NCBI GenBank assembly: GCA_022822265.1
Contig: JAJECA010000044.1
Span: forward strand, 1-56,348
Source of the DNA: Acidimicrobiia bacterium
Lineage (GTDB): Bacteria; Actinomycetota; Acidimicrobiia; Acidimicrobiales; Bin134
DNA: 56,348 bases
Reading direction: 5' to 3'
This document shows positions 53,824 to 56,348 of the stretch, in pieces; position 1 is the first letter of the stretch; every line of letters begins with the position of its first letter. Made by a program: the position numbers and the translations under genes. The notes beneath the pieces are model-generated. The model was not told the DNA's origin and ran no database searches. It saw only the letters and a list, made by a program, of their open reading frames with translations.

Positions 53824-56348
53824 TCATCGGGTTTGGATCCTCAGGTCGGTGACCGCGGCCTCGGGGTCTACCAGATCACGCACATCCAGGTCGGGGTGGT
53901 TGTAGCCGAACGCCGCGGTTCCCCGGGGCACACCGGGGTCGGCCACCACCGGCATGTCCATTTCGCCCACGTTGGAGATCACCTTCACATCGGTGCCCGT
54001 CTCCACGCCGACCCGCGAGAAGTCGTAGGGATTGACCGACAGAACGGCGGCCGGGGCCAAGCCGGCCAGCGAACCGGTGTGCTGGACCAGGGTGCCCCGG
54101 TCGTACATCCGCCGGGCCGACACCAGCCGCAGGGAGTAGGCGTCGGTCGGCGGGGCCGAGACGGAGGTCTCGGGCGGGGTGAAGGCGATGGAGCTGTCGG
54201 CCACCACCACGCCGTCGTCGGAAGCCTCGATGGCCTCAATGGACAGGTCCCGGTGCGACGGGGCCACCGCGGCGATCTCTTCCCACACCTCCTCGGGAGA
54301 GCCGAAACCGAAGTCAGCGCCAAGCTGTCGGGCCAGTTCGGTGGCGATGGCCCAGTCGGCCCGGGCGGTGCCCGGCGGGGTGATGATCTGACGCTGGACG
54401 GTTACCCGCCCTTCCAGGTTGGTGTGGGTGCCCCGGCGCTCGGCGAATCCGGCCGCGGGGAACACGACGTGGGCCCGGCCCGCAGAGGGGTTGAGGAACA
54501 GATCCGAGGCGATGATCGTGCCCACCTGGCTGAGGGCCTCTTCGGCCTGCTCGGCATTGGGGAAGTCGCCCAGCGGATCGGCCCCCAGCAGGATCAGCAC
54601 GTCGATGCGGCCTTCGGCGGCGTCTTTGAGGATGTCGCGGGCGCCCGCGCCCAGAGCAGAGGGCACCGAGCCCCACGATTCGGCCAGCGCGGGTCCGCCG
54701 TCGGCCAGGGTGGTCCGGCCGGGCAGCAGGCCAGGAGCCAGTCCCATGTCGAGCGCACCCAGCACGTTGCCCCGGTGCAGTGCGGGCAAGAACGCGATGC
54801 CCGGCCGCCCGCCGGCGTTTAGAAGGTTGGCGAACCGGGCCAGCTCAGCCACCGCGTCCAAGGTGAAGTCGGCCGACTCGGCCAGCGAGGGGCGGCCCAG
54901 TATCACGGTGATCGGCTGGTCGGCGCGGTCGGCCAGTGCCGCCGCCGCGGCCGCCACCTCGGCGGAGGGGACACCGCCGATGTCTCCGTCGGGTCCGGGG
55001 TCGATGTCGCCACCCACCAGCGCCGCGGCCACCGCGGCGGCCTCTCCGGGGCGGTGGTGCAGCCCGTGGGCCGCCAGATGGCTGAGCCCGGTGGCCCGGG
55101 GGGTGATCTCGATGAGCTGCACCCCGTCGTTGACCACGGCGTGGCGAAGGCGCAGATACAGCGTGCCCTGCTCTTCTTTGGGATCGGGGGCCAGCAGTAT
55201 CACGGTGCCGCCGGGGGTGCAGGCCCGGTTGATGGTGGCCCGGGGCAGGCCGAGCACCGCATCGGCGGGGAGGCCATCGTCGAGCTGGGCGTCGACGTTG
55301 TCGGTGCCGATCACTGCCTTGGCCAGCCGGGCCCATGCGTACTGGTCCTCGTTGGTGAGCCGGGCGCCGCCCAGCACCGCCACCGATTGGGGACCCTTGT
55401 CGGCCACCGCCGCCTTGATGGCATCGGCTGCTTGGGTGAGGGCTTGGCGCCAGGTGGTTTCCACCAACTCGCTGCCGCCGGGGTCGGGCCGGCCCAAAGG
55501 CGTGCCCCGTATCAGCGGGGTCTGAAGCCGCAGCTCGCTGGCGGTGGCCTCGAACGAGAACCGGTCCTTGTCGGTGAGCCACCCCCAGTTGACCGCGTCG
55601 CTGTCCACCCCCTGATAGCGCAGCACCTGATCACGCGAGGCCTGCACCACCACCCGGTCGCCCATCGGGTTGGGGTAGGTGGACTCCACCTCGGTGAGGT
55701 CCCAAGGGCGGGCCTTGAACCGATAGGGCACCGCGGTGAGCGCGCCCACCGGGCAGATCTGCACGGTGTTGCCGCTGAAGTAGGAGGAGAAAGGCAGTTC
55801 GGGGAAGGTGTTCACCTGGGTCTGGTCGCCTCGGTCTTGGAAGGTGATCAGCGGGTCGCCGGCCACCTCGTCGGCGAAACGGGTGCAGCGGTCGCACAGG
55901 ATGCAGCGCTCCCGGTCGAGGTACACCAAGTCGTTCACCGGGATGGGCTTTTCGAAGTGGCGCTTCTCCTCCACGAACCGGCTCTCGCCGGGGCCGTAGG
56001 CCATGGTCTGGTCTTGGAGGGGGCATTCGCCGCCCTTGTCGCACACCGGGCAGTCGAGCGGGTGGTTGAGCAGGAGAAACTCCAGCACCCCGTCTTGGGC
56101 TTTGCGGGTTTGATCGGAGGTGGTGTCCACCACCATCCCCTCGGTGACTTCGACCATGCAGGAGGGTTGCAAGGCCGGACCCCGCCCGGTGTCGATGTCC
56201 ACGATGCACATGCGGCACATGCCCACCGAGTTCATGCGGGGGTGGTAACAGAAGTGGGGAATGTACACTCCGGCCCGCTCGGCGGCGGCAATGACCCACT
56301 CGCCCGGCTCAGCCTGCACCGGCTGACCGTCGACGGTGATGTTGACCA
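53824..56348 (-). CDS. nuoG: NADH-quinone oxidoreductase subunit G (start just outside window)
   Basis: About 840 residues are visible. Order: 2Fe-2S ferredoxin domain with CYHPRMNSVGMCRMC and a later Cys; the His-Cys3 site HPLDCPVCDKGGEC; a 4Fe-4S site CILCDRC with a distant CPVGAL; then a molybdopterin-oxidoreductase-like domain (from about 220) and a C-terminal MopB-type beta-barrel. A GTG at 56319 could start it, but the frame upstream encodes VNITVDGQP, which completes the first ferredoxin strand. The window ends with an incomplete codon, xTG, so the true start is most likely at 56349. Genes nuoA-F presumably lie to the right. Confidence 0.92.
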   Translation of the reverse strand, partial: VNITVDGQPVQAEPGEWVIAAAERAGVYIPHFCYHPRMNSVGMCRMCIVDIDTGRGPALQPSCMVEVTEGMVVDTTSDQTRKAQDGVLEFLLLNHPLDCPVCDKGGECPLQDQTMAYGPGESRFVEEKRHFEKPIPVNDLVYLDRERCILCDRCTRFADEVAGDPLITFQDRGDQTQVNTFPELPFSSYFSGNTVQICPVGALTAVPYRFKARPWDLTEVESTYPNPMGDRVVVQASRDQVLRYQGVDSDAVNWGWLTDKDRFSFEATASELRLQTPLIRGTPLGRPDPGGSELVETTWRQALTQAADAIKAAVADKGPQSVAVLGGARLTNEDQYAWARLAKAVIGTDNVDAQLDDGLPADAVLGLPRATINRACTPGGTVILLAPDPKEEQGTLYLRLRHAVVNDGVQLIEITPRATGLSHLAAHGLHHRPGEAAAVAAALVGGDIDPGPDGDIGGVPSAEVAAAAAALADRADQPITVILGRPSLAESADFTLDAVAELARFANLLNAGGRPGIAFLPALHRGNVLGALDMGLAPGLLPGRTTLADGGPALAESWGSVPSALGAGARDILKDAAEGRIDVLILLGADPLGDFPNAEQAEEALSQVGTIIASDLFLNPSAGRAHVVFPAAGFAERRGTHTNLEGRVTVQRQIITPPGTARADWAIATELARQLGADFGFGSPEEVWEEIAAVAPSHRDLSIEAIEASDDGVVVADSSIAFTPPETSVSAPPTDAYSLRLVSARRMYDRGTLVQHTGSLAGLAPAAVLSVNPYDFSRVGVETGTDVKVISNVGEMDMPVVADPGVPRGTAAFGYNHPDLDVRDLVDPEAAVTDLRIQTR

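Overview
The window is 56.3 kb of high-GC, densely packed bacterial DNA. No stretch over about 160 bases lacks a gene. I see no tRNA, rRNA, CRISPR array, insertion sequence, integrase or phage gene, so this reads as chromosomal core rather than accessory DNA. Gene content and sequence character point to an actinobacterium, most likely class Acidimicrobiia. The signs are an actinobacterial-type adenosine deaminase (NTDN motif), a HelD-type RNA polymerase partner, an F420/FMN-type PPOX-like protein, many GTG starts, many lipoproteins and many leaderless-looking promoters. The class assignment is inference.

Layout, left to right. (1) 1-6.7 kb holds nucleoside salvage: add plus a HAD phosphatase on the plus strand; then a minus-strand operon deoC, aldehyde dehydrogenase, truncated aldehyde dehydrogenase-like protein, 5'-nucleotidase-like protein; then upp divergent from deoC. 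Together they recycle bases and turn deoxyribose 5-phosphate into glyceraldehyde 3-phosphate and acetaldehyde, which the dehydrogenase can oxidise. (2) 6.7-12.6 kb holds an unknown coiled-coil protein, a D-aminoacylase-type amidohydrolase coupled to an AcoX-like kinase, a LysM lipoprotein, a zinc-ribbon/membrane-protein pair of unknown function and a 1-Cys peroxiredoxin. (3) 12.6-18.8 kb holds a MacB/LolD-like ABC ATPase with two large paralogous FtsX-type permeases. (4) 18.9-26.3 kb holds pgi, then a TPP riboswitch and the thiamine operon thiC-thiE-thiO-thiS-thiG-tenI-thiD. (5) 26.3-33.8 kb holds an O-methyltransferase, a PPOX-fold protein and HelD on the minus strand, then hemE, the protoporphyrinogen/coproporphyrinogen oxidase gene and lnt on the plus strand. 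(6) 33.8-45.9 kb holds dtd, a glycosyltransferase-methyltransferase-alpha/alpha-barrel operon, a solitary vsr, sodC, a DUF1214 protein, a methyltransferase/GtrA pair, tesB with a PQQ-type sugar dehydrogenase lipoprotein, an orphan ThDP enzyme and a double-Cache lipoprotein. (7) 45.9 kb to the right edge holds the distal complex I operon, read right to left as nuoG-H-I-J-K-L-M-N. nuoG is cut about one base before its probable start codon.

The most striking non-gene signal is a repeated promoter grammar. A TANNNT hexamer lies exactly 6 or 7 bases before the start codon of eleven genes or operons on both strands, the geometry expected for leaderless transcription. It settles several ambiguous starts (add, deoC, pgi, the zinc-ribbon gene, the gene at 29.6 kb). 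Other notable points are a split ALDH16-like enzyme/pseudoenzyme pair, a helD gene that appears to start with ATT behind a perfect Shine-Dalgarno, an Lnt whose catalytic cysteine is serine, and a repeat-encoded acidic insert in NuoL.
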